Shown here in pieces: positions 37,901 through 50,600 of a stretch of DNA of 64,000 nt (its first letter is position 1; each line of letters begins with the position of its first letter). A program made the position numbers and the translations under genes. The stretch comes from Dasyornis broadbenti (lineage: Eukaryota > Chordata > Aves > Passeriformes > Dasyornithidae). The stretch is taken from positions 2,596,255 to 2,660,254 of the forward strand of contig VZRN01011461.1 of NCBI GenBank assembly GCA_013397935.1, given 5' to 3'. The notes under the pieces were generated by a model, which saw only the letters and a list, made by a program, of their open reading frames with translations, did no database searches and had not been told where the DNA came from.

Positions 37901-40244
37901 GATGTGCTCTGTTGACGTTACCTTCGTCTGCTGGGGTGAACATCTTGAGGACCTTCCACAAAAACAACCCCGAGGAGTTTAGAGCACAATAACTCTTTCT
38001 TTGACTTATTCTTTTGTCTAATCTTTTTCTTTCTGTACAGGCTCACACAGACAGCCAGGAAAATTCCCGGTTCCTGCATTTATTGAACAACCCAGCCTGG
38101 TCAGTTCTTCAGTGTATCTAATTTCTGGCCCTTGGGGGTGAATTTCAATTCTTTTACTATCACCAAATACAGGGATGTTTCACGGCTCGCTCAGCAAGCT
38201 GGAACTGCTTGCCATCCAAGTGAAGGACACAGCAGCCCAGCCAGCTGGTACCCACCAGGGTACCCTGTGCAGGGGCAGGATATTTGTCTCTTCATGCCAC
38301 TCAAAAATAAAGCTGGATCAGTCTGGTTTTCACTTGGCCACGGTGATCACAACCACCAACCTCTCCAGGGTACGTGGTTGCTTTTTCACAGGGCCTGCAG
38401 AATAAGGGCTGCATTCAGCAGCTAAATGGGACTGAAACCCGAAATAGCAGGAAACGGCTTTGAACTACTCCCACTGAGAAAAAGAAACTTGTGAATTAGA
38501 AGGGACATATCCCAACACAAAGATGTGGTTTCACAGCCTGACAGGAGAGCATTTAGCCAGCTCTACAGTACAGTAAGTGCCTTTACAACCATCCTACTTA
38601 CAGCTGATTGCAGGATAATTCCCTCCCTGATCTCCTGTACTACTTCTGCTCACCTTTAGCTCTCTACAAGTCCCTGTTGACATAGCTTCAGACACAGACT
38701 GATAAACATTTGTACATTGCTGGAGAAGTTTCAGGGAATTGTTTCAGGCAGAAGAATAACTTCCTCTACAGCAACCTGTCTAATTGTTTCCATCAATAAA
38801 CTCACTGCACATAAATTAGAAGGGATCATTTTAATTAGTAAGGGCTCGATACCTCAGCTGCTGCTCAAGGCTCAACAACAGGGTCTTTCCGATATGAGAG
38901 GGCTCCAGGAGCAAGTCCAAAAATAACTTTAAAGGTACCTCAACTGTAAGGAAGAGGATTATGGAGGACTGCAGGTTCTTGCCCCAACTTCAGCTACAGA
39001 AGAAAATCCCATTATCCTGTCCTCACATAGATCTTTGAACGGCCTACTTTGAACTCAGTGATGGAAAGGAGTCATAGCTTTTAAGCTGTAATCTTCATGT
39101 AAGAGATCAGATACAGGATTAAAGTCCTTGTGAGTGACCATTAATAGGCAGTACTGTTTCTTCTTAAATTTTTGATGGAATGGATGGTATAAGATCTCCA
39201 GGATTTTGTGGGGTTTTTCATTACTTCTACTTGGTTTTGTAATCTTCTAATTATATTAATTATTCTGTAAAATTCCTTGGAAGCAGCTACTTCAGGGTAT
39301 CAAATACGAGTACATTTAAACCTGGGGCTTCTGAAGGCAAGAAGCAGAGGGCACAGAGGTGTCTGGGTTCTGGCGGTGCCAGAATCCCGGAGCTCTGGAG
39401 CTGTGCAGGCTGCAGAGGGCAGCAGCCTCTAACCCAGCCCTGCAGGGTGAGCTGCACCCAGAGCAAAGGCCAGGTTGTGTCTGTGGGGCTGGAGTCCCTC
39501 CCTGCACACCGAGTGCTGTGGTGTCGCTGCGATTCCAGCGTGAGTTTCCCTTTTCAGTACAATATTGATTCCACTTATTGATGTAACACTAATGTGCAGG
39601 TTAGGTTTTGATTTTATGGCTTCGCTTTCCACATGTCACAGTCACAGTCTCACAAAGCTGTAGTTGTATTTAGTCATGGTTTGCAGGTAACTTGTGTAAA
39701 TTACTTTTTGGCCAACAACATCTTCATCAACACACCAGCCACACAGAAAAGCTGTTTTGTCCTCTGTGCAAGTGCAGAGATACAGGCAATGTTGCTCTCC
39801 CAAAGCAGAACCTCTTTTCTGGCAGATTTTTCATTAAGTACTCTGGCAATCAAGGCAAAGATGCAAAAGAGGACATGATTATCGACTATAAAAAAAAGGA
39901 GTAAATGTTCTCTCATACAATGTCATTCTCTACCTACCAGGCAGGTGAAGCAATTTTCCAAGAAAATCTCAGCAGAGAAATTTCAAGAACACTTTGCATT
40001 TCTGGGGATTTACTGATTGGGATTTGTATCTTTGATTATGTCAGTAATTCAGCCATTAACCTACCACAACTAACAGCAGCTGTGCTGAGCTCTTTCCATC
40101 CTTTCTCTTACAGAAACGATGCTCTAACATGCTGCTTCTTTCCAGTGAGGAAATTGAAGGAAGGTCCAGGTGTTCAAGATTTAATTAATTCTCTTGGAAA
40201 GAAAAATAAAAAAAGAATCATTTTCAGATAATTTTGTTGGCTTC

Positions 40245-40345
40245 CAGAAGCTGAAACAGAATATCTCAGGTTGGAAGAGACCTAAGGATCATCAGATCCA
40301 ATCCCTGCTCTTCACAGGACCACCTAAAACTAAACTTAGGAAACA
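40245..40345 (-). mobile_element. CR1 LINE 3'-end fragment
   Basis: The block GGTTGGAAGAGACCTAAGGATCATCAGATCCAATCCC is the antisense of the CR1 3' end, which in most avian copies reads GGTTGGAAGGGACC and then GATCATC. It is therefore a minus-orientation copy. Only about 100 bp are recognisable; the end beyond 40345 is uncertain. Confidence 0.75.
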
Positions 40346-43300
40346 CAGACCTAAAAAAACCAAAACCAGATCCATCTAAACTCATAAGCTACCAATGCTC
40401 AGAATTAATAAAAGCTTGCATCTGCCAGTGCAGGGCCCCACACTGGGACTAAGGTTAATTACTGCCCCAGTTAATTAGGGGACTGCAGAGCCTCAGGTGG
40501 GACCTGCAGCAGCTCCCTTTCCTCAGGCTCCTCCTGGCTGCAGGGACTTGAAGCCTCTCTCATGAGAGGGACCAGGCATGGGAGTCTGTGTTTTTGTGCC
40601 TTTTGCATCCTTTGACCTTGTGGTGCCACACAGGAGTGCACTGACCCCTCTGTGTGTGGCAGGATTCCCTGGGGGAAGCCACTTCTAAAATATTTTGATT
40701 GCATTTGCAACAAGTCTTTGAAAAGGCTGTGCAAAGTCAGCACAGTCTTTGTACAGAAACAGATATTCCTGGCATATCTAAACTGTATTCAATCTCCTTT
40801 CCGCATTGTCCACTTCTATAATTAAAATAAAACAGAGTTCTAGGAACAACTGAAATGGAGATACTTATTCTTCTGACTGCACCAAAGTGTGCAACTAGAC
40901 AAAAATTCAGGCATCTGACCACATACTGTTTCTTACATCAGAAACATCTCTGAGTTGCAAGCCAGCTCCAGTGTTCAGCTCTTTCCAGCATCTCAGTCCT
41001 CGCCACTGAAATTAATTACCGGGCTCTGCATAACGAACTCCCCAAACGACCCTGAGGGTTAAGGGCCCACTCCTCTTCCTTCCCGGATCAGCATGATGGT
41101 CTGTAAGGTGCTTTTGTCATGAGTATCGTGCCGATAACAATCCTATTGATTATCATTGTTAGAAAAATCAGAAAACCCTTTAATTCAAGCAGAAAATGTT
41201 GCAGCTCTTGGACATGCCAAGCACAGCCCACATGTAAAATCATCAGTGTCAGCACCACAGTCACGTCAGCAGAGCAGGCTTTGTCCTCCCTGCATGAAAT
41301 ATCACAATTCCCTGCTTTTTTCCCAGTCTGTGAGTGTAATCCTTCATGGTTCTGGCTCTAGCAGTTGTTCAGGTGTGATCATAACCAGGAGATGCAATTC
41401 TATTCCTGCAGCAAGGTGTCTGTGCTGAGGGTTTCACGCTGTGCTCCATCACTCCGAGGCATCGAGGGCTCAGCAGTGACCTCGCAGCTCCCACTGATTC
41501 CCTGGAGCTCTGCCGTGCCCAAGCCAGACTGTGTGGTCCAGGTTGAAAGCACGAGAATTCAAGAATTCAGAATTTGCAGGAACGCAGAATTTGTTGCGAA
41601 TGCAAGGACTTGTCACCTAACAGGACAGAGTTTCCTCTTGAAAACCATTAATAGACATAGTGGTCCAAACCAGCAAAAATTAAAAGATTTAATCAGTTTT
41701 GAAATGTTCTCACTGACTTTTCCTATGTACTGTTTCAAAAATATTCAAATCCTAGTTAGGATTGTGGATTTTTTCCAGCATTCAAAATAAAAAAGAAAAC
41801 AATATTTTTTTTTTTTATATATAAAGGTATTGCAAACCAAGAGGAGCATTCACTCATTTTCCCTTGATTCAATGATTAATTTTGAATTAAACTGTTAAGT
41901 GTTTTCTGCCTCACATCATCAATGAGTAAGACTACATGGATGTTATAACCATCTTTCTGACACCAAGCTCAGAGCTTTTAGAACTGTTATATTAAAAGGG
42001 AAAAACAAACCAAAAAAAGCCCCAGGAAAACCCATGACTTTTGTGCTAGTAACAAAACTAACCAGGGGCTGGGGTCTCAAGTCAGATGACTTGCAGAGGA
42101 TCCAGTGATTTTTCAGATACCTGCATGATGTGCTGCTGGTTCTCTCTCTATATCTTATTTCAATAAGTAAATTACTAGAAAAAGCCAATGTCCAGTTTGT
42201 CCTATTGGAGGTAATTTCTCATTTGGAAAGCATTGCGCAGAGGCGGTTTCTGCTTTGAGCTATGTGCCACGTGTCACTCAAATGTTTACTTTGCACACTA
42301 AAGCAACTCATCTCTAGATTTTATCTGAGGAGAATGGTGTTTCATATTTGAGTCACTCTTATCCTCCTTGTGTAATCAGTGTTCCAAGAAAATGCTGCAT
42401 TCAGACACCAAACAGGACAGGCAAGTTCCAGTCAGCAGGAGCTCTGTTCAGCGACAGTAAAATGACATTTTAATTGGGAAAGGAGTTTTTATACCTGCAC
42501 TGTATTTAAGGCAGACAATAGCAGGGATATACACAGACACTGAATTCCTTGAATTACAAAACATTTCCAGCTGCAGGTACCACTGACTGCAAACAACAGG
42601 GGGAGAATTGTGTGCACAAGGTCTCTGCTTTCTATAACTGGAAAAATGGTTCCGATTTTTCTCCAAGCTTTATGAGCAAAGGACCTTCACTCATTAGTTT
42701 TCCAGTAGCAGAGGAGTTATATCAAAATATGAGTTATCTGTAATAAGATCTCAATTCAACTTGATTTTTGTCTTGCTTGCACAGAGGTGCCAGTCAGCTG
42801 GGCTAGACCTGAACACAAAACAGCAAGACAGAGATAGTCATGCTTCAAAGAACTCATGAACTATTTAAAAGGGAGCAAAGAGAGAATTACATCTCAGTTT
42901 CATCCACCTACAAATCAGGAGCACAGCATGAGCCAGCTGTCTGAAGTCCCCCTAAAGTCAGTGGAGAGCCACAAAAAACTCGCTTGTGCTCCATTCCAGC
43001 CTCAGGGTTCTGCATTCCATCCCCAAGGGCAGCTTCCCCTACATGGGTCACGTAGGGCTTGATATCCAGCAGTGCTCTGGCTCCACCAACAGCTCTGCAG
43101 AAATCCCCAGGTGAGAATTTACAGCCTTCATCACACACAAAGATCCTTCTGATCTCAACTCTACAGTCACAACATCCACACTCAGAACTACCAACTACAT
43201 GCAGGAAAAGTAAAAAATTTGAATCTAATTTTCCCATCCTATGAGAGATTGTAGGCAAAAATAAGAGAGAAGCCACCAATAATTGTGGACAGCTCCTACA

Positions 43301-44239
43301 CGCAGCAAGAGGCTATTTTATTATGATGATAGGAAAAGCAGTCATCACTTGATGGACTAATTTATAATGATTATTGCATCCCTGTTTGTCTCTGATAGCA
43401 TACATGGTATTCAGGGGCCTGATACAATCTTTCTCCTCGCCAAGTATCACAGTGCTTCTCCTGAGCAAACACTGTAATTAAGATTGGGAAACAAAGCCAG
43501 CGATACGCATGTAAATCCAAGTTTAAAACCACTCACTTCCCCCACAGGCTGGAGAATCACGGGCGAGGTTGGCAGGGGAGTGCAGCAGGGACAAAAGCTC
43601 ATGTGGCAGGAGGCAGGAGGATCTTGGCACCCCCTCAGCTCACCTGTGACAAAGGCTGAAGGTGACAGGACACCCAGCGCCACTTGGAGCAGGGGAGCAG
43701 AGCGGGCACTTACCCCTGGGCACCTGCAAAGAGCCCTCAGAGCTCCGACCATGGCAGGGTCTTCCCCGAGTCTCAGTTCGGCAGCATTTTCAGAGAATAC
43801 TGTAAATATTTAAGCATTTAAGCCACCCCACATCACAGTCAGAACTTCTTGCACATGAGTGCTTTTGGGGGCACTTGTGGTTTCATCTCTTCTTTTCGTT
43901 TGCCGTTCAAGGAAAAGCAAAGACACCATCCCCAAAACAATGGGCCCTTTGTCCCACATTGATTCCCTGATATATAAATATATACAAGGACTATCCTTGA
44001 ATCCATTTTTTTCCTACAGGTATTGCTGTTTTGACACTTCTCTCTTTTCTTTCTTCAATAGAGTGTTTTCACTACACCTCAAAGCAGCTCTTCAAGGACC
44101 AGCGTGTTGCAGTATGAACATGCAATGTCTTTCCTAAGAAAATATTGTCAAAATAAGCTCTCTCCACAAAGCTTTTCAGTTTCAATGAACTAGCATTTTA
44201 ACATTTCAGTCCAAATTGTTATTATGGTTATTCTATTAT
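40346..44239. other. Intergenic region, middle part
   Basis: No gene, exon or RNA is recognised. Several short ORFs at 41.1-41.8 and 42.9-43.8 kb show no family motif. Confidence 0.55.
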
Positions 44240-44345
44240 TTTCCATTACATGGAGAGAACAGAGAGAAGTGAATAACTTGCCCAATATCACATAAGAAAC
44301 CTGTGAAAGTGCAAAGATTTGAAAGGCAGAAATGGAATCTGCCAC
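44240..44345 (-). mobile_element. MIR-like CORE-SINE relic
   Basis: AACTTGCCCAATATCACAT, flanked by AGAGAGAAGTGAAT and followed by GTGCAAAGATTTGAAAGGCAG, matches the antisense core of MIR/CORE-SINE elements (family form: AACTTGCCCAAGGTCAC). It is degraded, as expected for an amniote-age relic. Limits are approximate. Confidence 0.55.
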
Positions 44346-46754
44346 GGTTACTGTCAGGAATCCTTTCATATTTTCAGTTTAGCCTGGAGATGTGACTCTT
44401 GTGAGGTGAGTCTGCAGCTCCTTTGGTGATGCATGTGAGCCGTGCACAAAGTGCTGAGCCTCCACTTGGGCAGTGAGGTCAATCTGAGTAAGTGCCCTGT
44501 ACCTGGTCCTGCAGGTCTGCATGAGAGGCAGGTGATGTGCTGTCACCATTAACAGCATCCAAACCCACCCAAACATCCATTAAAAACAACAAAAAAATCT
44601 CTGCTTCGAGAGTTTCCAAGTTGTGGTGACACAAAGAGTATGAAAACTTGCAGTACACAGCTCTTGCCTCTCTCCTTCCTTTACCTGTGGGCAGTTTCCC
44701 AGCTGTACTGGGAAATATAAAATAATATTTTGCTAATTAATGTGCAATCCTGACTTTCCAAGGTCAGGGGCTTCCTGCATTGCAGCAGCCCTTTCTTGAG
44801 TAAGGCTTGCCCAGGAGCCGAGCAAGCAGCATGGTTTGTGTTGGTGATGTGAGTCTGCCAGGCAAGCCCAGGGCATTGTGCTCTATCCTTGCTGGAAACG
44901 CTGTGGATGGGCTCCTGTTGTGGGAAAAGGTCTTTGAGCAAAACAGTTTTGCAGGGGGTTCAGATGAAGTAAGAACAATCCTTACTCAGAGGGTCTTACA
45001 TGGCCACTGTTCTACTTGGAGGGGCCAAATGTGTGGCAACTCAGGGAGGTGGTTTTGTCTCTGTTTCTTACCTTTCAAATATATTTTAATCGGCAATAAA
45101 TTCACTTCATTTTCTCCAAGTCAGGTCTGGTTTGCCTGGAATGGTAATAGGTGAGTGATCTCCTTGACTTATATTACCTGAAGAGCATTTTCATCTTCTT
45201 TTCACTCTTGAGGAGGAGAATAAGAGCATCTGGGTGGGCATCTGGCAGCCCACCACAAAACACCTGTTTAACAAAAAGTCCAGTTTAGCCACAGAACTGG
45301 TCACCAAGAAGATCCCAGCTAAAATACCCATGGTTACCAGCCTGCACAGAGGCCTTTGCTTGTCTAAGCACACGTAATTGATCAGAAAGTTAAAGTGATC
45401 ACTGATCTCAATAATAAAATATCAGAGGCCCTGATACAACTGTACCTGGGCTTTTCATCATTCTTTACCTGTAGAGAAGCACAATGGATGAGGTTATACA
45501 CTTTCCTCTCCACTGCCCTCAAGTTATTCCTGTACTGCGTCTTCTTGTCTTCATCAACTTTCAGCTTAGCACAAAGGAAAATTTCTGAGATATTAGGAAA
45601 AAAACCAAACCAACAAAAACAACCTCTGGTGCAAGCCTGTCATGCAGCATTCCTTTTGTGACAGAGCAGGTGTGAGCACTGGGCTGGACTGTGGCAAACT
45701 GGGGTAATTATACACTGAGCAGCAGCTGACTCGCTCCTCCACAGGATGCGCCACGGGGGCAGGACCAGCGCCATGGCACTGCTCAGGGCTGGGCTCCTTC
45801 CCCACACACAGCCAGGGCAGAGACATGGATGAAGTGACCAGCTCCTGAAGCTTGTCTCCTCCCCGCGTTTGACAGAGCAACATAAAGGTAAGAGACTCCC
45901 AGTTGCCTGGGATCAACACTCTGGCTACTCCTCAGGAAGCAGAGAAGGGAGGTGACAAGGACTAAGGCAGAGAGTGAGCTCAGGGAGTGTGGCAGCTGTG
46001 GCTCTCAGTCGTCCGTATTAACTTTTCACCATTAAAATGTCAAGCTCTCAAAATCCTCAAGCCTCTCTCCTGTTCCTAGCATCTGGAGGCAAAGATTTTT
46101 CTCAGGATATTTTCTCTTTCTCCTAGAACAGACCAGAGATCGAAGAGAGGAAAAGGAGCTTTCTGAGAAGGTGGAGATGAGAACAGTAATAAAGATGGAA
46201 ATTCAAACTAATGCACCATAGGAAAGGGCTTAGCTCACACATAAAAGCAGGCACACACCTTCTGGCTTCAAATGAAGTTTATTCATAAGAACTTTGCACG
46301 GGTTGCTAAACCAGCTCCAGATGCTGTGGGACACATTACTCGAGCTGCTCTATCAGCTTCCTATTGAAGGACAAGTTATGGACATTGTTTTTAAAAGGGT
46401 ATAAATGAAATGCTGGCTACCCATGGTTCAATGTTATGGGTGAGGGAACGTTAATCTATAAAGAAATTAATTTAAAAGTTGGCAAACATAAAATTTTAAA
46501 GTAATGATGAAGTGCTAGAAAAAACTGTGTAAGGCTGCCCTCAATTTTGAAAGCTAAAAGGGAACATGAAAGACAAAAATGTGTCCACAGAGGACAAGGA
46601 CTGAATCTAAACTTGGCATTTGCTATCTTCAGTTTGCTCAAGTTTTAAAGCAAATGTGACCATGGCACAGCAGAACAGGTGCAGTGTCTCCCCAAAACAG
46701 TATTTCTGTCCACAACAGAGCAAGCAAAACCAAGACTAATTAATCATTAAACGT

Positions 46755-46845
46755 CACTGTGGCAGAACAGGAACTGAGCCCATTCTTTTTTTCCCCCAGT
46801 CTAGGTCAGTGCACAAACCACTGGACAATTCATGCCTCTAGTGGT
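46755..46845 (-). mobile_element. MIR-like SINE relic (sauropsid type)
   Basis: The stretch with GAACTGAGCCCATTC, CCCAGTCTAGG and GTGCACAAACCACTGGACAATTC resembles the antisense of amniote MIR1-type SINEs, whose family form includes a CTAACCACTAGACCA block. It is short and diverged. Confidence 0.45.
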
Positions 46846-47040
46846 TATTGCTCTATTTTTGGAATGGTAATTAGGGAGGGACAAGTTCTAATGCAATCCC
46901 AGGACTCAGCTGTGCTCACCTTTCAGAGTAAGTGCCCTTTAAATGCGAATAAAGTTGGTCATCTCAAGGGAACGAGGGATAATACTTCAAACAGTAAATT
47001 AAGGAACAAGGTTTAAGAGATAAACCTGGTTTGCATCAAA

Positions 47041-47640
47041 GGTTAGCACAGAAAGCAGTGATGGATCTTATTCAGTATTTTAATTAATAACCTTGGCAGA
47101 AATATAGGAGTGGCTAATAAAATGTATGACTTAAGAAACAAACGATGGAAACAGAAAATCTATTACACAGAATAAGAAAAGTTAGAGACCTGCCGTGACA
47201 GTATTTGTATGCATTATAATGCTACAAAGCAGTGCACTCAGAAAACTACCCGAAATTTCAGCTGCGAGCTGGGAGTTCATTAGTACAGAATGGCACTGGA
47301 GGAGAAAGACCTGCTGCTGCTTAATGACAACTTAAATACAAACCACCAGCATGAGGAGGCGTTGGAAAAGGAAATAAGTGCTACTGGATGATTCTGCAGA
47401 CAGCATTTCCATTAAATACGAGATGACATTCATACCGTTCCACAGGCTGAGGACAGAGAGCAGTGACCATTCATGGACAAGAAGGAAGAATTCACTGCAC
47501 AGAAATGAAAAGGAGTCAAAGCCTTGCTCAGCCCTGAGAAGGGAAAGCTGCGAAGGGACAGGAATGTTCTCTGGGCTGTCTCGAGGGGAGACGGTTTCTC
47601 TGTAAAAGCATGATGCTGGCACAGTAACACAGCAAGAAAC
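47041..47640 (+). mobile_element. Ancient CR1/L3-like LINE relic
   Basis: CTTATTCAGTATTTTAATTAATAACCTTGG followed downstream by GGAGGAGAAAGACCTGCTGCTGCTTAATGACAACTTAAATACA resembles the reverse-transcriptase 3' half of ancient CR1/L3 elements (DLGV..N..LN.S..C block at nucleotide level). The coding frame is fully decayed. A profile search is needed to fix its limits and family. Confidence 0.4.
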
Positions 47641-50600
47641 TGCCATTAATAATGACAGACTAGAAGGTCTGAGAAAGTTGACAGTGCTTTGGATTGCTCT
47701 AAGGTGAGAGCAACAGGAGCAGTAAAGGTATTGAATTACAGACCGGGGCTCCCTTATGAAGGATTAGCCTGGCATAAACATCTGGCGTGGGACAGGACTG
47801 GAAAATCCTGGCAGTCCCTGCCTATCCAGCAGCCTTGAGAGCACAAGTGCTGGGTAGAGAGGCAATGCAGTCAACAGACAAGAAAAGGGAACCAGGTGAA
47901 GAATCTGCAACAAGAAATCTGGTGCATATTCAGTCAATCCTCCACAGCTACATCCTCTCCGTTTGAAGGGGCTGCTAGCCTGATCCAGCCTTAATAGCCA
48001 GAATAACTGTGATATTAAAAATTTAATTTCATGAGTAAAGAGTGAGGAATTGGCAGAACATTCAATCTCCATGAAAAGGTTGTCTGCTTCAGACATAATG
48101 AATACTTTTTAACGTCCAAATTCTCATTTGCTGTCAGCAGTCCTCTCTTTTAGCTTCTATTTAAGAATGAGAATAGGCAAATACCTGAATGCAGCTCCCC
48201 AGTCATGTTTTGTCTGTATTGGAGCTGGAACTATTCCTTCTTGAACATCTGAAAACCCTCAGCACATTGTGAACTTTACCCTGGATGACCAACTTGAGAC
48301 TAAAGGGAAAAGATCTCTCCAGTGAGGAATTCGCTGTTTCATTGCTAGCCAAAAGCTGGAATTAACTGCTTCATTCAGGTGAAAGAGGCACTTGATATTG
48401 TTCCAGCCCCAGATGTAATTGCATGCCAGACCTCTCTTTAAAATATCAGAAATTTAAATTGCCTCATAAACACAGCTGGAAGGGCTAAATGCCCAGGAAA
48501 ATATTAAACTAGTGATGACAGGAGAAGCAGAACACATTGCAGCAAACTGAGAGCCTCTGGGCCAGAATGCTACAAGCCAGCAGGTCACTGGAGAAAACGG
48601 CTGTACCTCCATGCGTCCATGAAATGTGGAGATCCTTTACTACAATTTTTAATGTTAATCTTCCAAAATACCAAACTTTTGAATGTATTACCCTATCTTC
48701 TTCAAATCACTCGACGTTTCCTCCCAAATTCCATGTTCCCCTATTTCTGTCTCTGAACACAACCTCACTGAACAGCAAATCCCACTGACATCAGCTGAAG
48801 CTGGAATGGAGATTAAACATTTCTTATAAAGTTACTGTTTGCTGAGATGCCATCCCTGGGAGCCAGGTATGAATCTGAAAGAATAATTAGTACTGCAGTG
48901 AACGTTGATTTTCAAATGAAACCCCTTTCCAAGCGCAGATGACAGTGCCTGTGGCTCTGCAGGCACACTTTGCATTAATCCCAGCCATGGGATGGTTTAG
49001 CCAACAGGGACATTCAGGAGGGACCTGCAGAGGTGCGGTGAGAGCTGCAGAGTGGGAATTCCACAGCTCATCAGCTTTGCTTGTCTGCTTGAGGCTGCTC
49101 TTCACATCCCAATACAAGACCCTGGAGCAAATCAGAGGAAGACATGGAAACTGCCTGCCCATTCTTCCCTGGAATCTGTCCTTCCTGGGACAGAAAAGCT
49201 TTGCCATTTGCAGCTTCTTTTCACTGAATTGACCCTTTGTGCATATGCCTCAGGGGGTGATTTACTTCTTTTTTTTTTTAAATACTGATTTCCACAGAAC
49301 TTGAAGTCAGATTTATTTTCCAGTGTATATCCACATGGGGAAGAGACTAAAACTTGAGAGAAGGCAGGGACTTGTGTTGGTGTCCGTGGGACAATGCAGT
49401 TCTGCCTGCAAATCCAGCAGTTTGCAGCGGTTTGAGCCAATCTGCTTCTGACAAACCCAGGCCGCACTCCAGGAGAGCTCATGGGGCTGCTCTGCCCTCG
49501 CACGGAGCTGTTTGCTCAGGGTGTCTGCAGAGAAACCGGCTCGCATCACCTCCTAAGCTGTTCAGTGTGACCCTCCTGGATGTGACTGTAGGGAAGTTTA
49601 TGGGGCATTTTCCTGCTCTTCGGGAACTGCTGCCTGATATGTCTCCTTATGACTTTTTCCTACAGGGCTGCTAACACTGTTCTCTCCCCTATCTTCCTCT
49701 CTGACATCTGAAAAGGAGGGAAATCTCTGGCTGTAGTCTATGGCAACAACACCTACGGGTTTGGGAGTCGCAGCCCTAAAGGGCTCTCAGGCACCTTGCA
49801 CAAGGTTGGAGCCGAAAACTGAGAGTAACCACTTACATGTCAAATTAAAGGCTCTGCAGAGTTGCATAAAGCACCCTAGAAAATGCCTTTCCTGCGCCTC
49901 TGGATTGCAGCTTTCGGACCCAGAGGGTATCCAAGCCCCTGGTACTTTCTCCCACCCAGGCTGCAGAGGCTCCTGCCGAAGCCGAGCCCAGCTGCCCACC
50001 CAGCCCTGGGGCAGCTCTCAGAGCTGCTGCGGCACCACGAGCAGCCCCGAAAGTGAGCAAATTCAGGGCTTTACCAACAGCCTGCAGTGTACAGCTCCTG
50101 TGCTCGGCAGCTGCAATAGATCAAACACAAATCTGGCATGCCGTGGGACTCCCACACTATTCCCGGCTCTGCTGCTGATTCACTTTTGCACCTCGTGTCC
50201 TACACATTTACCTGGTGATACTCTCCTGATAGGTCGCTGGGTGGAGCCAGCATTAGTCAGTGTGTGCTTGCACTCAGCAGTTAACTTGACAAGTTCTCAC
50301 TGTGTTAGCCATCATTATTCCCTCCTACCCAGTGCCTCTTGCAGGTGCCTGCCTGGGCTTACAGGCACTGCATGGAATTCAAAAGTCCTTTCCTCTTCTT
50401 CCTGCTTCACAGCGAGGTGAATTCTGCAGAAGTGTCACCCAAACTGACCCCACCCAGTGCTTAGTGTGTGGTGTTTCAGTACCGAGATAGGAATAAGACA
50501 AAAACTTGGAGACTCCCTGTAATTTTGCCCACTAATCCCTGTTCCAGGGGAACAGCTCTTGGTCAACACTGGCTCATGTAACTTCATCTATCATCACACT

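Larger units (their letters stand above)
25101..40244. other. Intergenic region, proximal part
   Basis: No gene is recognised. It holds the purine tract at 29.55 kb, a 9-G run near 32.66 kb, another G run near 33.0 kb and the TTA repeat at 34.95 kb. An ORF of 148 codons at 35384-35830 has no recognisable motif. Confidence 0.6.

Noticed and set aside
37749..37982. ORF starting SFRDFKTKLNSQL, reminiscent of the C-terminal end of some LINE reverse transcriptases
   Set aside because: Only about a dozen residues are suggestive, with nothing before or after that looks like reverse transcriptase.
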